Shown here in pieces: positions 36,435 through 46,333 of a DNA stretch of 64,000 nt. A program made the translations under genes and the position numbers. The notes under the pieces are model-generated. The model was given only the letters and a program-made list of their open reading frames with translations, did not search any database and had not been told where the DNA came from. The DNA lies in contig NZ_LNDJ01000063.1 in the NCBI RefSeq assembly GCF_001444505.1, forward strand, positions 23,007-87,006. The letters are read 5' to 3'. The stretch's first letter is position 1. Each line of letters starts with the position of its first letter. This DNA is from Psychrobacter piscatorii. Its GTDB lineage: Bacteria; Pseudomonadota; Gammaproteobacteria; Pseudomonadales; Moraxellaceae.

Positions 36435-36917
36435 GGCGAACTCCTAATCTATGAGGTATGAGTTTTTCTCACACCAGTCTGGGCAAATTGCACGTTTATG
36501 CGGCATGGACACAGCAAGCGGCAGCTTTGCACCAAACAAAACTATATGAAGGTTGAGCTGGTTTTGCTGTTATCTAAAGGCAAATAACAGGCTGACCAAT
36601 TCAGAAAATTTTAAAGCCGACATTTATACCATAAAACAGACGAATACTCAAATATTTTTATGATAGTTGTTGGTTTAAAGGAGGGATATTATACCTTAAA
36701 TGAGCGTGCTATGTTGTTGATTGTTTAATAGTAAAGATTAATTTTTGGTTGTAAGTTATAACAAAAGTCAGTAAAGTTGCTGTTATATATTTAATACAAA
36801 CTATTAATACATTAGTATCACTGTAAACTTAGAAGGCATTACCAGTATTTCATAATAATTTGTAATAGTTTTCCACCTATTTGCTTCATAAATCACTGCT
36901 CATGCGGAGTCAAAAAC
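36435..36917. other. Intergenic region rpmB / Ig-like lipoprotein
   Basis: These 483 bases have no gene. The left half should hold the rpmBG promoter. The right half (about 36660-36900) is strongly AT-rich and precedes the lipoprotein gene, which has GGAG before its ATG. Only 5-codon frames occur here. Confidence 0.5.
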
Positions 36918-39167
36918 ATGTCATATCCCTCGCTACCTACCTCTAAATTGTTTCAACTGACAGCGCTAACCTTATCATTGGCCTTGGCGGGTTGTGGTGG
37001 TGGTGGCACAGATACGGTTGCGCCAGAGCCTGAATTGGGTACGCAACAGCCGGGTACGGGTGGCAATAATGGTGGTGGAGAGCAAGAAATAGGTGAGCTT
37101 AATATCACACCTATAATTCTAACGGATACTAACGGTAATATTACTCGCACTGTAACTTCCACGGGAGCCAATGCGAAAGTTACAGTAACTGACAGTAACG
37201 GTAAGCCAGTTAGCAATGCTTTGGTCACTTTCGAAGGTGAAAATGTGGTATTTGGCACGAGTAATGCTGCTATATTGACTAACGAGAGCGGTGAGGCAAA
37301 TATATCTGTTAAACCTTTAGACAATACGACCACAGGTAGCTACCAGCTTAGAGCGACTGTCAGTTATGACAATCTAACCGCAGCTACGCCAAGTTATAAT
37401 TTCTCTTTACAAACATTAGAGGTAGTATTAACCGATGTTGCTTTATCTACGAATAGTTTAGAGTCAGGTGGCAATACGAATATTACGTTGAAGACGAAAG
37501 ATGCTATTAGTAATATCAATCAAAATAATATCTCAGTTACGTTCGATACAAGTTGCGGTACTTTTGATAATGCCAGCATGGTTTCAAGTAACCAAGGTGA
37601 TGTCTCTGTGACCTATCAGGCCATAGATGATAATGGCAAGCTATGTGAAGGTGAGCAAACCATTACAGTCGCACCTGTCAGTAACCCTGCTAACAGCCAA
37701 ACGGTAACCGTTAATATTGAAGGTGTGGAAGCCAGCTCAATAGTATATACCACTACAGATGATGTGCAGCTAGGTGCTAATAATAGCGGTTCGTCACGCT
37801 CAGGAAGTATAGAATTCACTGTGTATTCAAATGGTAGACCTGCCGCTAATCAAAGAGTTCAGATAAGTAAGGTGTTCGCTCCTACTGACTTTAGTTTCGT
37901 GAGTCTGGGCAATCGAGCCCCTGAGACAGTTACGAGTGATTCTCAAGGTAGGGTCGTAGTCAATTTATATCCTGGAGCCTTACCTGGTCCAGTAGAGATA
38001 AAGGCCGCTTTATTATCGAATAGTAGTGTCTTTGCTTTATCTAAAAATGTTTCTGTAGCGACGGGACGTGCTACACAAAATGGCTTTAGTATTTCACTAA
38101 GTAAAAACGTATTAGCTGCTGGCGTTGATGGTGATATTGCTACTGTGACAGCAAGACTAGTGGATAGAGTAGGTAACCCTGTACCTGATGGTACAGTCGT
38201 AAGTTTTATTAGCGAAGGTGGCAGAATTATTCCAAGTTGTGCAACTAATAATGGTCAATGTAGTGTTGAGTTTAGTACGCAAAATCCCCGCCCTGTAGAT
38301 GATCGTATCTCTGTTATCGCGTATGTAGAAGGAGACAAAAGCTACATAGATAGAGATGGGGATAACCAGTTCAGTGCTGGAGATATACTAACCCGTAATA
38401 TTGGTGATTTCTTCCGTGATGATAACGAAAATAACCAATATGATGATGATCTAGGTGAATTTATCTATCGCCGGAATGCTTCTAATCTAGCATGTGGTAG
38501 CTCATCATTCAGTTATCCTAACATTGACGGAACATGTGATGATAAATTAGATGCTATTTTACGTTCTCAAGTTGTACTAGGTTTGGCTTCAAATGTTCCT
38601 TTATTCCCAAGATTGGGAAGAACATTGCCAGCAAACCCATTAGATGATGTAGACTCACCTATTGAAGTGGACTTCAAAATGTATGGTAATGGTGCTCAAA
38701 CAGTTAGCATGCCATCAGGGACAAGTATTAGTATCGCAGCTGAAGATAAAACTAGCTATTCTCCTACAGCAGTCTTAGCGGGTGGTAGAATTCAAGTATC
38801 AAATGCTGAGCCAAACACAGTTGCTATTGTTACATCAGGCTCTTCTTCATTCAATGTACCTATTGGTACAAACGGTGTAGGTTCAACCTCTAGTGGCAAT
38901 TTACCAGAGGATGCTTCATTGACTGTAGCAGACACAAGCTCAACGTGCGAAGCTGAACTTGTTTCTGGAAGTCTGACTGTACCTGATATTGTTGATTTAG
39001 GTGCTGGTGTGCCAATAGGAAATGGTAACTTTGGTAAAGTGAGAGATAACGCAGTCAGCTATACATTTACCTATAGTGGTTGTCGTCCTAACGATCAGTT
39101 GAAACTAACTGTGACAACTCCTTCCCCATCTGCTAATACCTTTATAAAGCCTATTAGATTTGTATAG
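36918..39167 (+). CDS. Large Ig-like (Big-1 type) domain lipoprotein
   Basis: The 749-residue protein starts with a signal peptide and lipobox LALAGC (Cys 26), followed by a glycine-rich linker. Several Ig-like repeats follow. VTDSNGKPVSNALVTFEGENV near 90-110 and VDRVGNPVPDGTVVSFISEGG near 415-435 are typical of bacterial Big-1 (invasin/intimin-like) domains. An Asp-rich segment (DRDGDNQFSAGD, then DDNENNQYDDDLGEF) near 475-510 looks calcium-binding. Eight or more cysteines occur in pairs. It is probably an outer-membrane surface lipoprotein; adhesion is only a guess. Its codon use looks more AT-rich than its neighbours. Confidence 0.8.
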   Translation: MSYPSLPTSKLFQLTALTLSLALAGCGGGGTDTVAPEPELGTQQPGTGGNNGGGEQEIGELNITPIILTDTNGNITRTVTSTGANAKVTVTDSNGKPVSNALVTFEGENVVFGTSNAAILTNESGEANISVKPLDNTTTGSYQLRATVSYDNLTAATPSYNFSLQTLEVVLTDVALSTNSLESGGNTNITLKTKDAISNINQNNISVTFDTSCGTFDNASMVSSNQGDVSVTYQAIDDNGKLCEGEQTITVAPVSNPANSQTVTVNIEGVEASSIVYTTTDDVQLGANNSGSSRSGSIEFTVYSNGRPAANQRVQISKVFAPTDFSFVSLGNRAPETVTSDSQGRVVVNLYPGALPGPVEIKAALLSNSSVFALSKNVSVATGRATQNGFSISLSKNVLAAGVDGDIATVTARLVDRVGNPVPDGTVVSFISEGGRIIPSCATNNGQCSVEFSTQNPRPVDDRISVIAYVEGDKSYIDRDGDNQFSAGDILTRNIGDFFRDDNENNQYDDDLGEFIYRRNASNLACGSSSFSYPNIDGTCDDKLDAILRSQVVLGLASNVPLFPRLGRTLPANPLDDVDSPIEVDFKMYGNGAQTVSMPSGTSISIAAEDKTSYSPTAVLAGGRIQVSNAEPNTVAIVTSGSSSFNVPIGTNGVGSTSSGNLPEDASLTVADTSSTCEAELVSGSLTVPDIVDLGAGVPIGNGNFGKVRDNAVSYTFTYSGCRPNDQLKLTVTTPSPSANTFIKPIRFV

Positions 39168-39186
39168 AGGTAACTAAATTAAAAAA

Positions 39187-39220
39187 TAAAAAACCCCCAA
39201 TCTTACATTGGGGGTTCTTG
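39187..39220. terminator. Terminator-like hairpin after the Ig-like lipoprotein
   Basis: AACCCCCAAT (39192-39201) / ATTGGGGGTT (39207-39216) forms a 10-bp stem. The T-run is much better on the minus strand; on the plus strand the tail is TTCTTG. It should still act after the plus-strand gene that ends just before it. Confidence 0.75.
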
Positions 39221-39373
39221 CGTTATATCTCCCTGAATATATAAATCATCCTAAATAACCAAAAAAAACTAACTCGCTCAGCAAAGCATCGCAAAAAAGA
39301 TTAAAATAACCGGTTTACTCCGCTGCCAGCAATTTTTCAGCGATAAGTCATCATTTTTTATATTGGGCGTATT

Positions 39374-40294
39374 ATGTCAGACAATACCAAAACGGCTTCA
39401 TCATCAAACACAGCCTCACAAAACAAACAGATTCCTAGCTTTACTGATACAGCGACATTGCTCATCAAATGTAAAGATCAGGCGGGTATCGTACAGGCAG
39501 TCTCTGAATTTATTCATCGCTATGGCGCGAACATCATCACCTTGGATCAGTACTCCACCGCGCATGAGGGCGGGCAGTACTTTATGCGTTTAGAGTTTGC
39601 TTTGGCAGGCTTGAGCGAAATTATGGATAACTTTGAAGCCAGTTTTGCACATACGGTGGCTAAACGCCATAACATGGACTGGCGTCTACATAATAATGCC
39701 ACGAAGACCAAAGTGGGTATTTTGGTGTCAAAGTTTGATCACGCGTTGTTAGATTTATTATGGCGTCACCAGCGTGGCTTGCTGGATTGCGAGATTACTT
39801 GCGTGGTGAGTAACCATCCTGATTTACAACAAGCGGTCGAAAACTTCGGCATTACCTTTCACCATGTGCCCGTGACCAAAGAGAATAAGGTAGAAGCGGA
39901 GGAGCAAATCCATAAGCTGATGGCAGGTAATGACTTACTAGTGTTGGCGCGTTATATGCAGATATTGTCAGCTGATTTCGTGAAGCGTTGGCCGATGCAA
40001 GTGATTAATATCCATCATTCGTTCTTGCCTGCGTTTGTGGGTGCAGATCCTTATCGTCAGGCTTATGATAAAGGCGTCAAGCTGATTGGCGCAACAGCGC
40101 ACTATGTGACTGCTGAGCTGGATCAAGGGCCTATTATTGAGCAAGACGTACACCGTGTGACCCATCGCCAAGGGGTAACAGAGTTGCGGGCGATTGGGCG
40201 CGATATCGAGCGTAATGTATTGGCACGTGCTGTGAATTGGCATGTGCAAAATCGTGTGATTGTGGCAGGCAATAAGACCGTGGTTTTTAACTAA
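39374..40294 (+). CDS. purU: Formyltetrahydrofolate deformylase PurU
   Basis: PurU splits 10-formyltetrahydrofolate to formate and tetrahydrofolate, balancing one-carbon pools. The 306-residue protein has an N-terminal ACT domain (about 28-105, IKCKDQAGIVQAVSEF). A formyltransferase domain follows with the catalytic His in INIHHSFLPAF and Asp in AELDQGPIIEQDV. E. coli PurU is 280; the extra length is a Ser/Thr-rich N-terminus. A strong terminator follows. Confidence 0.97.
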   Translation: MSDNTKTASSSNTASQNKQIPSFTDTATLLIKCKDQAGIVQAVSEFIHRYGANIITLDQYSTAHEGGQYFMRLEFALAGLSEIMDNFEASFAHTVAKRHNMDWRLHNNATKTKVGILVSKFDHALLDLLWRHQRGLLDCEITCVVSNHPDLQQAVENFGITFHHVPVTKENKVEAEEQIHKLMAGNDLLVLARYMQILSADFVKRWPMQVINIHHSFLPAFVGADPYRQAYDKGVKLIGATAHYVTAELDQGPIIEQDVHRVTHRQGVTELRAIGRDIERNVLARAVNWHVQNRVIVAGNKTVVFN

Positions 40295-40314
40295 AAAATC
40301 AGTAGAAAACGAGA

Positions 40315-40357
40315 TAAAAAAGGCGGTCAGTAGCAACAGTTACTGACCGCCTTTTTT
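40315..40357. terminator. Bidirectional terminator between purU and ypjD
   Basis: AAAAAAGGCGGTCAGTA / TACTGACCGCCTTTTTT forms a 17-bp perfect stem with an 8-base loop. It serves both convergent genes. Confidence 0.95.
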
Positions 40358-40370
40358 ATAATGTGATATT

Positions 40371-41162
40371 TTATATCAGCATTTCCAAAACAAACTTACT
40401 ACCCACAAAGCCAATCGCTAACAGAATAAAGGCATAAATAGTGATATTCGCCGCACGTTTGCCTCGCCATCCTGCGCGCCAATTGCCAAGCAGCAACGTA
40501 CCAAATAATAACCACGAGAGCAGACTAAATACTGTTTTGTGCACGATATGCTGTGCCATCAAATCTTCGACATAGATAAACCCAATCCCCAGTGCGATAC
40601 TGAGTAATACAAAGCCTACCAAGAGCATATCGAATAATAGACTCTCCATACTTTGCAATGAGGGTAATTTATTGACCCAAAATCGGTGAATGGTATGATG
40701 CTTGAGCTCGCGAATTTGTAGACGCAAAAATAGCGCTTGTACTGCCGCCATCAACAGCACACAATAGGCCGCTAATGATAATAGGATATGAGCTTCAAGA
40801 CCGACACTGACGTCAGTAAGCGGTTGATAGGGTGCGCGGCCAATATAGCCGACGGTCATACCTATTAGTGCAGTAGGCGCAGCCAAAATACCAAGGCTCA
40901 GAATAGGGCGGTACAAACAAAACAGCAGGTAAAAGAATAAGAAGAATAAACTGGTCAGGCTAATGATATTGAACAAATTGAAATTCAGACCATAAAGCGT
41001 CACAACATATGGATAAAGTAAGGTCGCATGTGCGGCCATCCCTACCAATAAAAGCCCCAAACTGATGCCTTTATGAATAGGTTTGTCCTGAATCAGCGCC
41101 CAACCAATGTGGAGGCTGACTAAGACATAAGCCATGCTAGCAAGTAAGAATGCAAGGTGCAC
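40371..41162 (-). CDS. ypjD: YpjD/CcsA-like cytochrome c assembly family membrane protein
   Basis: The 263-residue protein has about eight membrane helices and belongs to the CcmC/CcsA-like group (Pfam cytochrome c assembly) represented by E. coli YpjD. The location, divergent from ffh, is the same as in E. coli. It lacks the long periplasmic WWD loop of haem-handling CcsA, so a direct haem role is doubtful. YpjD-like proteins have been linked to metal-ion transport with CorB/CorC; that is known only for a few species. The start is GTG at 41162; AGGC lies about 11 bases upstream. Confidence 0.85.
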   Translation of the reverse strand: MHLAFLLASMAYVLVSLHIGWALIQDKPIHKGISLGLLLVGMAAHATLLYPYVVTLYGLNFNLFNIISLTSLFFLFFYLLFCLYRPILSLGILAAPTALIGMTVGYIGRAPYQPLTDVSVGLEAHILLSLAAYCVLLMAAVQALFLRLQIRELKHHTIHRFWVNKLPSLQSMESLLFDMLLVGFVLLSIALGIGFIYVEDLMAQHIVHKTVFSLLSWLLFGTLLLGNWRAGWRGKRAANITIYAFILLAIGFVGSKFVLEMLI

Positions 41163-41566
41163 AGATAAAAAGCCTCATCTTATACTGAGCATAAACTGCC
41201 GCTCAATGTGTCGCTAAAGTGGTATTATCAGAATGATTAGAATAATCGTCCAATTTATCATAAAATGGGTGCCAGTTGAGCATCATCTTACTTATTGCTT
41301 ATAAATATGATTGACAAAGCAGCCATCCGCAAAATATATCGTAAGTCACTTATAAATATCAGAGCCAAGTTTTGCCAAACGACTATAAGTTTTGAGCCGT
41401 GTTGATGCTATAGTATTGATAATATGATTTTTTATAAGAGAATGTCCCAGTATTTGATAGTCCATCCTAATAGTATTGATGAATCGTTTGATTCGCCACC
41501 ATTTTATTGAAAGTTATTTTAATTGCGTATTATTTAATTGAAAACCATTTTAATTGAGAGTTATTT
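41163..41566. other. Divergent intergenic region ypjD / ffh
   Basis: No gene is found in these 404 bases. A possible promoter lies at 41311-41340, and just before ffh there are repeated TTTTAATTG-like segments (41515-41555) in an AT-rich leader. Their role is unknown. Confidence 0.5.
41311..41340 (+). promoter_or_regulatory. Possible sigma-70 promoter for ffh
   Basis: TTGACA (41311-41316), an 18-base spacer and TATATC (41335-41340). The -35 is perfect and the -10 weak. It would give a leader of about 220 bases. Confidence 0.3.
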
Positions 41567-43108
41567 ATGTTTGATACCTTAACAGAACGCTTATCGTCCA
41601 GCCTACGTAATATCGTAGGATCTGGACAACTGACTGAAGACAATATCAAAGACACCCTGCGTGAAGTACGTATGGCATTGTTAGAAGCTGACGTAGCACT
41701 GCCTGTCACTCGTGATTTCGTCAAACGCGTCAAAGAGCAAGCGCTTGGTGCTGAAGTGCTAAAAGAGCTAGCGCCAGGTCAAGCCTTTGTCAAGATCGTA
41801 CACGACGAGTTGACTGAAATGATGGGCAGTGCCAATCAGCAGTTAGAGATGACAGGCAAACCGCCCGTGGTCTATTTGCTAGCGGGTTTGCAAGGTGCGG
41901 GTAAAACGACCACAGCTGGTAAATTGGCCAAATATCTACAAGAGCGTCAAAAGAAAAAAGTCATGCTGGTATCGGCCGACGTCTACCGTCCAGCGGCGAT
42001 CAAACAGCTTGAGCAAGTCGCCGGTCAGGTAAATGCTAAGTTTGTGAACTCAAGCACGGATGAAAATCCAATCGATATCGCAAAGCGTGCGATTGAAGAG
42101 GCCAAAATCCAATATCAAGATATTCTGATTATTGATACCGCGGGTCGTCTACATATCGACGATACCATGATGGATGAGATCAAAGCGTTAACGGCGGCGG
42201 TGAACCCTTCTGAGACATTGTTTGTCGTCGATGCGATGACAGGTCAAGATGCCGCCAATACCGCAAAAGCTTTTAATGATGCGTTGCCATTGACGGGTGT
42301 TATCTTAACTAAGACTGACGGCGATGCACGAGGCGGTGCGGCGCTGTCTGTACGTGCTATCACCGGCAAGCCCATTAAGTTCTTGGGTCGCGGTGAGAAA
42401 CTCGACGAGTTAGAGCTGTTCCACCCTGAGCGTATCGCCCAGCGTATCCTTGGTATGGGCGACGTACTGAGTTTGGTCGAAGAGGTTGAGCAAAAAATCG
42501 ACCGTGATAAAGCCGAAAAAATGGCGAAAAAGATGCAAAAAGGCGGTGATTTCGACCTTGAAGATCTATTAACCCAGTTCCAGCAGATGAAGAGCATGGG
42601 CGGTATGGCAGGTTTCTTAGATAAGATGCCAGGTATGAGCGGCTCAGACATGCAAAAAGCCGTCGAAGATGCCAAGCCAGAAGAAAAAGTACGTGAGATG
42701 GAGGCGTTGATTAATTCAATGACGCCGTTTGAGCGCAAAAACCCTGATAAGATTAATCCAAGTCGTAAGCGCCGTATCGCTGCAGGCTCAGGGCGTGAGA
42801 TTCAAGATGTTAACCGTTTGCTCAAGCAGCACAAGCAAATGGCAAAAATGATGAAAATGATCTCAAAGCCTGAAGGCATCAGTAAAATGATGAAGTCTAT
42901 GCAAGGCCTCATGGGTGGTGGCAGCGCAGGCGGTGGCGGCGGCCCATTGTTTGGCGGCGGTCAACCAGGCACTAAAGACGTGAATCCAGAACAAATGGCC
43001 AAGCAAATGGGACTGGATCCGAACAATATGCCGAGCACCGAAGAGATGCAAAAGCAGATGCAAGAAATGCAAAACCAAGCGCCAAAGAAGTTTAAAACAC
43101 GCTTCTAA
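41567..43108 (+). CDS. ffh: Signal recognition particle protein Ffh
   Basis: Ffh binds signal sequences of membrane proteins on the ribosome and, with 4.5S RNA and FtsY, targets them to SecYEG. The 513-residue protein has the N domain, the GTPase G domain with GLQGAGKTT (107-115), DTAGRL and TKTDGDARGG. A methionine-rich M domain follows (about 325-450), and the tail is rich in Gly, Met and Gln. It is longer than E. coli Ffh (453) because of that tail. The ffs RNA gene is not seen in this window. Confidence 0.98.
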   Translation: MFDTLTERLSSSLRNIVGSGQLTEDNIKDTLREVRMALLEADVALPVTRDFVKRVKEQALGAEVLKELAPGQAFVKIVHDELTEMMGSANQQLEMTGKPPVVYLLAGLQGAGKTTTAGKLAKYLQERQKKKVMLVSADVYRPAAIKQLEQVAGQVNAKFVNSSTDENPIDIAKRAIEEAKIQYQDILIIDTAGRLHIDDTMMDEIKALTAAVNPSETLFVVDAMTGQDAANTAKAFNDALPLTGVILTKTDGDARGGAALSVRAITGKPIKFLGRGEKLDELELFHPERIAQRILGMGDVLSLVEEVEQKIDRDKAEKMAKKMQKGGDFDLEDLLTQFQQMKSMGGMAGFLDKMPGMSGSDMQKAVEDAKPEEKVREMEALINSMTPFERKNPDKINPSRKRRIAAGSGREIQDVNRLLKQHKQMAKMMKMISKPEGISKMMKSMQGLMGGGSAGGGGGPLFGGGQPGTKDVNPEQMAKQMGLDPNNMPSTEEMQKQMQEMQNQAPKKFKTRF

Positions 43109-43144
43109 GCCATCGTGATGCATACTGAAAGTATTTTATACAGG

Positions 43145-43176
43145 CCCTAAAGCTAGCTAAGCTTTAGGGTTTTTTA
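43145..43176 (+). terminator. Intrinsic terminator after ffh
   Basis: CCCTAAAGCT / AGCTTTAGGG forms a 10-bp stem with a 5-base loop, followed by TTTTTTAT. Confidence 0.92.
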
Positions 43177-43376
43177 TGGTTAGCTATGAATAAGTACAGA
43201 TGAATAAAGTGTGGAAAAGCGTAGAAATTGATAAAATTCATTTAGCCTAAATGCTATGATAGGCGCTGTTTCATTCTGTCTAAATTTTGATAGTACATAA
43301 ATGATGAATAGCTATTAAAAATTATTAAAATCTGACAAACCCATTTAGAACGCCAAAAGTAAAAGCCGAGGTTGTG

Positions 43377-44078
43377 ATGTTTTTAGCAATGGATACCGTG
43401 TTCGATCAGTGCTCGATCGCGATTTTAGATTCGAGCGGACAGGTACTGTCGAACCATACCGAAACAGGTAAACGCCAGCAAACTCAGCAGATCTTACCGA
43501 TGATTGATGCTGCACTATCTGAGGCGCAGCTACGTCTTGCTGATATACAGGCTTTAATATTTAATCGCGGGCCGGGTGCGTTTAGCGGTATTCGTATCAA
43601 CACGGCAGTGGTGCAAGCGTTGTCTGTCGCGCATGACTTGCCTTGCGTTGGCGTTTCTAGCCTACAAGCGATTGCACAATCTGCGTATCAGCAGTACGGG
43701 CTGACACACCTATACAGCGCCCTTGATGCTCGTATGCAGCAAGTCTATTTTGGACAGTATGAGTTGATAGTTGACGAGCAGTTAGGTTATAGCATCATGC
43801 AGCCAGTATGGGCTTATGGCAGTGATAGCACTGAGCAGCTATTAGATTATGATAGCCAAACAGCACTGAATATCCCTATCGCGGGGAATGGCGCGATGCT
43901 ATTAGCGTTACAGGATCAGCAAGTGTGCCATGAAGACGTCTGGCCAGACGCTGTTATCATCGGGCAGCTTGGTGTTGCCCAATTTGCAAACGATGGTGGT
44001 ACGGAGGCGGCGCAAGCGCTACCAAAATATCTACGTAACCAAGCTTGGAAAACACTTAAAGAGCAAGGCAAAGCGTAG
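43377..44078 (+). CDS. tsaB: tRNA threonylcarbamoyladenosine biosynthesis protein TsaB
   Basis: TsaB is the non-catalytic partner of TsaD in making t6A37 on ANN-decoding tRNAs. The 233-residue protein begins MFLAMDTVFDQCSIAILD and has the NRGPGAFSGIRI segment and the SSLQAIAQ region of the YeaZ family. The ATG at 43377 is preferred over the GTG three bases earlier because GAGG (43368-43371) is properly spaced only for it. Length equals the E. coli protein (231). Confidence 0.95.
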   Translation: MFLAMDTVFDQCSIAILDSSGQVLSNHTETGKRQQTQQILPMIDAALSEAQLRLADIQALIFNRGPGAFSGIRINTAVVQALSVAHDLPCVGVSSLQAIAQSAYQQYGLTHLYSALDARMQQVYFGQYELIVDEQLGYSIMQPVWAYGSDSTEQLLDYDSQTALNIPIAGNGAMLLALQDQQVCHEDVWPDAVIIGQLGVAQFANDGGTEAAQALPKYLRNQAWKTLKEQGKA

Positions 44079-44163
44079 CTTTTGAGTATTTTTTAAGCAT
44101 TAATCAATATAAAACCAACGTCAACACAGGACAGCCAATCGGCCTGTTTTTAGGAAAGTCATT

Positions 44164-45006
44164 GTGGATATACTGTTATTTGTTCAAGCTGTCATCATGG
44201 GTATCGTTGAAGGTATCACTGAGTTTTTACCCATCTCTAGTACGGGATATTTGATTTTATCAGCAGATGTGATGGGTTTCTGGACTAAAGAAAAAGTTGA
44301 TTTATTTGTCGTAGTGGTACAGCTTGGCGCTATTTTGGCAGTGATTTATGACTATTGGGGTAGGTTGTGGCAAGCGTTGATGGGTTTGCTGACTGGTAAA
44401 GCAGAGGGCATGACCAATCCTAGACAGTTGGGACTGAGTCTGATTGTCTCTACTATCCCTGTGATGATTGTTGGTTTTACCTTTGCCGATGAAATCAAGG
44501 CTTATCTGTTTAATCCTATCGTCGTTGCCATTATGCTCATCATCGGCGGTCTGCTGATATTTTACGTGGAAAAGCGTCCTAAAACGGTCATTGCAGAAGA
44601 GGCGGAAGATGTCAGCATAAAAACTGCGTTGATGATTGGTTTGTTCCAATGTTTAGCTCTTATACCAGGGACGTCACGCTCAGGTGCCACTATTATTGGT
44701 GCGCTGTGGTTAGGTGTCTCACGTAAGGCTTCTGCTGAATTTTCTTTCTTTTTGGGTATTCCTGTCATTGTAGGGGCAGCACTGTTGGACTTAGTCAAAC
44801 ATGGTGACGTACTGACCAACAGTGAAGACTGGCTGGTGCTAGGTATCGGAACCATCGTATCATTTATAGTAGCGCTACTTTGTATTCGCTTACTTGTAGC
44901 ATGGGTAAGTCGCCGTGACTTTACTATTTTTGCTTGGTTGCGCATTATCACGGGTGTTATCGTGTTGATCGCTTCTTGGGGCTTTGGTTATCAAATGGCT
45001 GGCTAG
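44164..45006 (+). CDS. uppP: Undecaprenyl-diphosphatase UppP (BacA)
   Basis: UppP recycles the lipid carrier by hydrolysing undecaprenyl diphosphate at the membrane, which supports peptidoglycan and O-antigen synthesis and gives bacitracin resistance. The 280-residue protein has EGITEFLPISSTGYLIL (about 17-33) and PGTSRSGATI (about 168-177), the two catalytic motifs, and about eight helices. The start is GTG with AGGAAAG upstream; no ATG fits before the first motif. Confidence 0.97.
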   Translation: MDILLFVQAVIMGIVEGITEFLPISSTGYLILSADVMGFWTKEKVDLFVVVVQLGAILAVIYDYWGRLWQALMGLLTGKAEGMTNPRQLGLSLIVSTIPVMIVGFTFADEIKAYLFNPIVVAIMLIIGGLLIFYVEKRPKTVIAEEAEDVSIKTALMIGLFQCLALIPGTSRSGATIIGALWLGVSRKASAEFSFFLGIPVIVGAALLDLVKHGDVLTNSEDWLVLGIGTIVSFIVALLCIRLLVAWVSRRDFTIFAWLRIITGVIVLIASWGFGYQMAG

Positions 45007-45072
45007 ATTTGCGTTATGATTTAACACGCCAGTAATTTATAGTGAAAATAAGCAGCAAATAGGATGATGGTT

Positions 45073-45972
45073 ATGACCGATGTGCCCCAAACGTATGACG
45101 AGACAGGTGCTGTTGTACATTGTAAGTTATTCTGCGTCAATGACAGCCAGCAAGCACAGGTTGAGCGTTTACAGTCATTGATAGCTGAGCATACATTACC
45201 AATTATCTTAGATATAGAGGTCGCTACAGAGAGACTAACTCAAAAGCGCCGTCAGCAGTTGAGCCAAGCATCTACTCAGCCCATTCTATTATTAGATGAT
45301 AAAGATAAGCTATCATGGCTAAGTGATGGACTTAGTGTGGCACCTGAGTGGGACAAGTTGCAGCGCCGTGTAGTGAGTGCTGGTCGTAAGTCTGAGCTGC
45401 TATTACAAGCGGTCAAAATCACATCAGATAGTCACGTTATTGATGCAACTGCTGGCTTTGGGCATGATAGTTTGATATTGGCCAGTACTGGTGCCCAAGT
45501 TACTATGCTTGAGCAACAGCCGCTGATGGCATTGCTACTACTTGTAGAGCAGCAGCGTATGAGTGCGCTACCCAATTGGCAAAAGCTCATGAGCCGTCTA
45601 CAGATTATCAATGCAGATGCACTCAGTTATTTTGCGAGCCTAAAAGCTGACGATATATCGAATGATGGCAATGCAGTCGATGTGGTGTATTTAGATCCCA
45701 TGTTTCCAGAGGATAGCTATCAAGACAATAAGACAGGCAAAGGCGCAAAAGTCGGCAAGCATATGCAGGCCTTACATCAATTGGCTCACCCACCAACGCT
45801 AGATGAAGAGCGCCAACTGCTAAATAGTGCTAAGGCAATTGTGAGTCGAAGCGCGCAAGGACAAGGTCGCGTGATCGTCAAGCGGCCACAATTTGCGCCA
45901 TTACTTGCCGATGAGCCGGCTAGTGAAAGCTGGCATAATGAAGCCGTGCGCTTTGATGGGTATTTTGCCTGA
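45073..45972 (+). CDS. rsmJ: 16S rRNA (guanine1516-N2)-methyltransferase RsmJ
   Basis: RsmJ methylates G1516 of 16S rRNA. The 299-residue protein has the SAM motif VIDATAGFGHDSLILAS, the post-I segment TMLEQQPLMALLL and the catalytic VDVVYLDPMFPE. ATGs also occur at 45064 and 45067. The one at 45073 is chosen because AGGA (45061-45064) is spaced for it. The protein is longer than the E. coli one (250), mostly by an N-terminal extension. Confidence 0.94.
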   Translation: MTDVPQTYDETGAVVHCKLFCVNDSQQAQVERLQSLIAEHTLPIILDIEVATERLTQKRRQQLSQASTQPILLLDDKDKLSWLSDGLSVAPEWDKLQRRVVSAGRKSELLLQAVKITSDSHVIDATAGFGHDSLILASTGAQVTMLEQQPLMALLLLVEQQRMSALPNWQKLMSRLQIINADALSYFASLKADDISNDGNAVDVVYLDPMFPEDSYQDNKTGKGAKVGKHMQALHQLAHPPTLDEERQLLNSAKAIVSRSAQGQGRVIVKRPQFAPLLADEPASESWHNEAVRFDGYFA

Positions 45973-46089
45973 CATCGGTTTTTCGAGGATTATTTCATAG
46001 CCACTGTCTGTGATAAATAAGTGTATCAGCATAAACATACGTCATTCATTAGCTTGAGTATTTAGAATACATGTATTCAGGAGCAGGAA

Positions 46090-46329
46090 ATGTCAACGCT
46101 AATCATTTGGGTCATGGGTGCAGGCTTATTGTTGGTCAATATCATGCTGCGCACTCAGATTCTTCGGCTTGAAGCACGTTTAAAGGAATTGAGCAGTCCA
46201 CAAGAGCAATTGGCGTTTTTGCGGCAACAAGCAGCACACAAAGATAAAATCCCTGCGATTAAAGCGTTACGTAAACAGTATCCTGAATTGTCTCTAATTG
46301 AGGCGAATAACTTATGGAAACAAATCTAA
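46090..46329 (+). CDS. Small single-helix membrane protein with L7/L12-like C-terminal motif
   Basis: The 79-residue protein has one N-terminal membrane helix (about 3-20) and a short coiled-coil stretch (LRLEARLKEL). A C-terminal segment, KIPAIKALRKQYPELSLIEA, resembles the small ribosomal L7/L12 C-terminal-like motif (K-aIK-lR...gl-EA). Such short membrane proteins occur widely but have no set function. Good GGAG before the ATG. A 15-bp inverted repeat follows directly. Confidence 0.7.
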   Translation: MSTLIIWVMGAGLLLVNIMLRTQILRLEARLKELSSPQEQLAFLRQQAAHKDKIPAIKALRKQYPELSLIEANNLWKQI

Positions 46330-46333
46330 CGAT

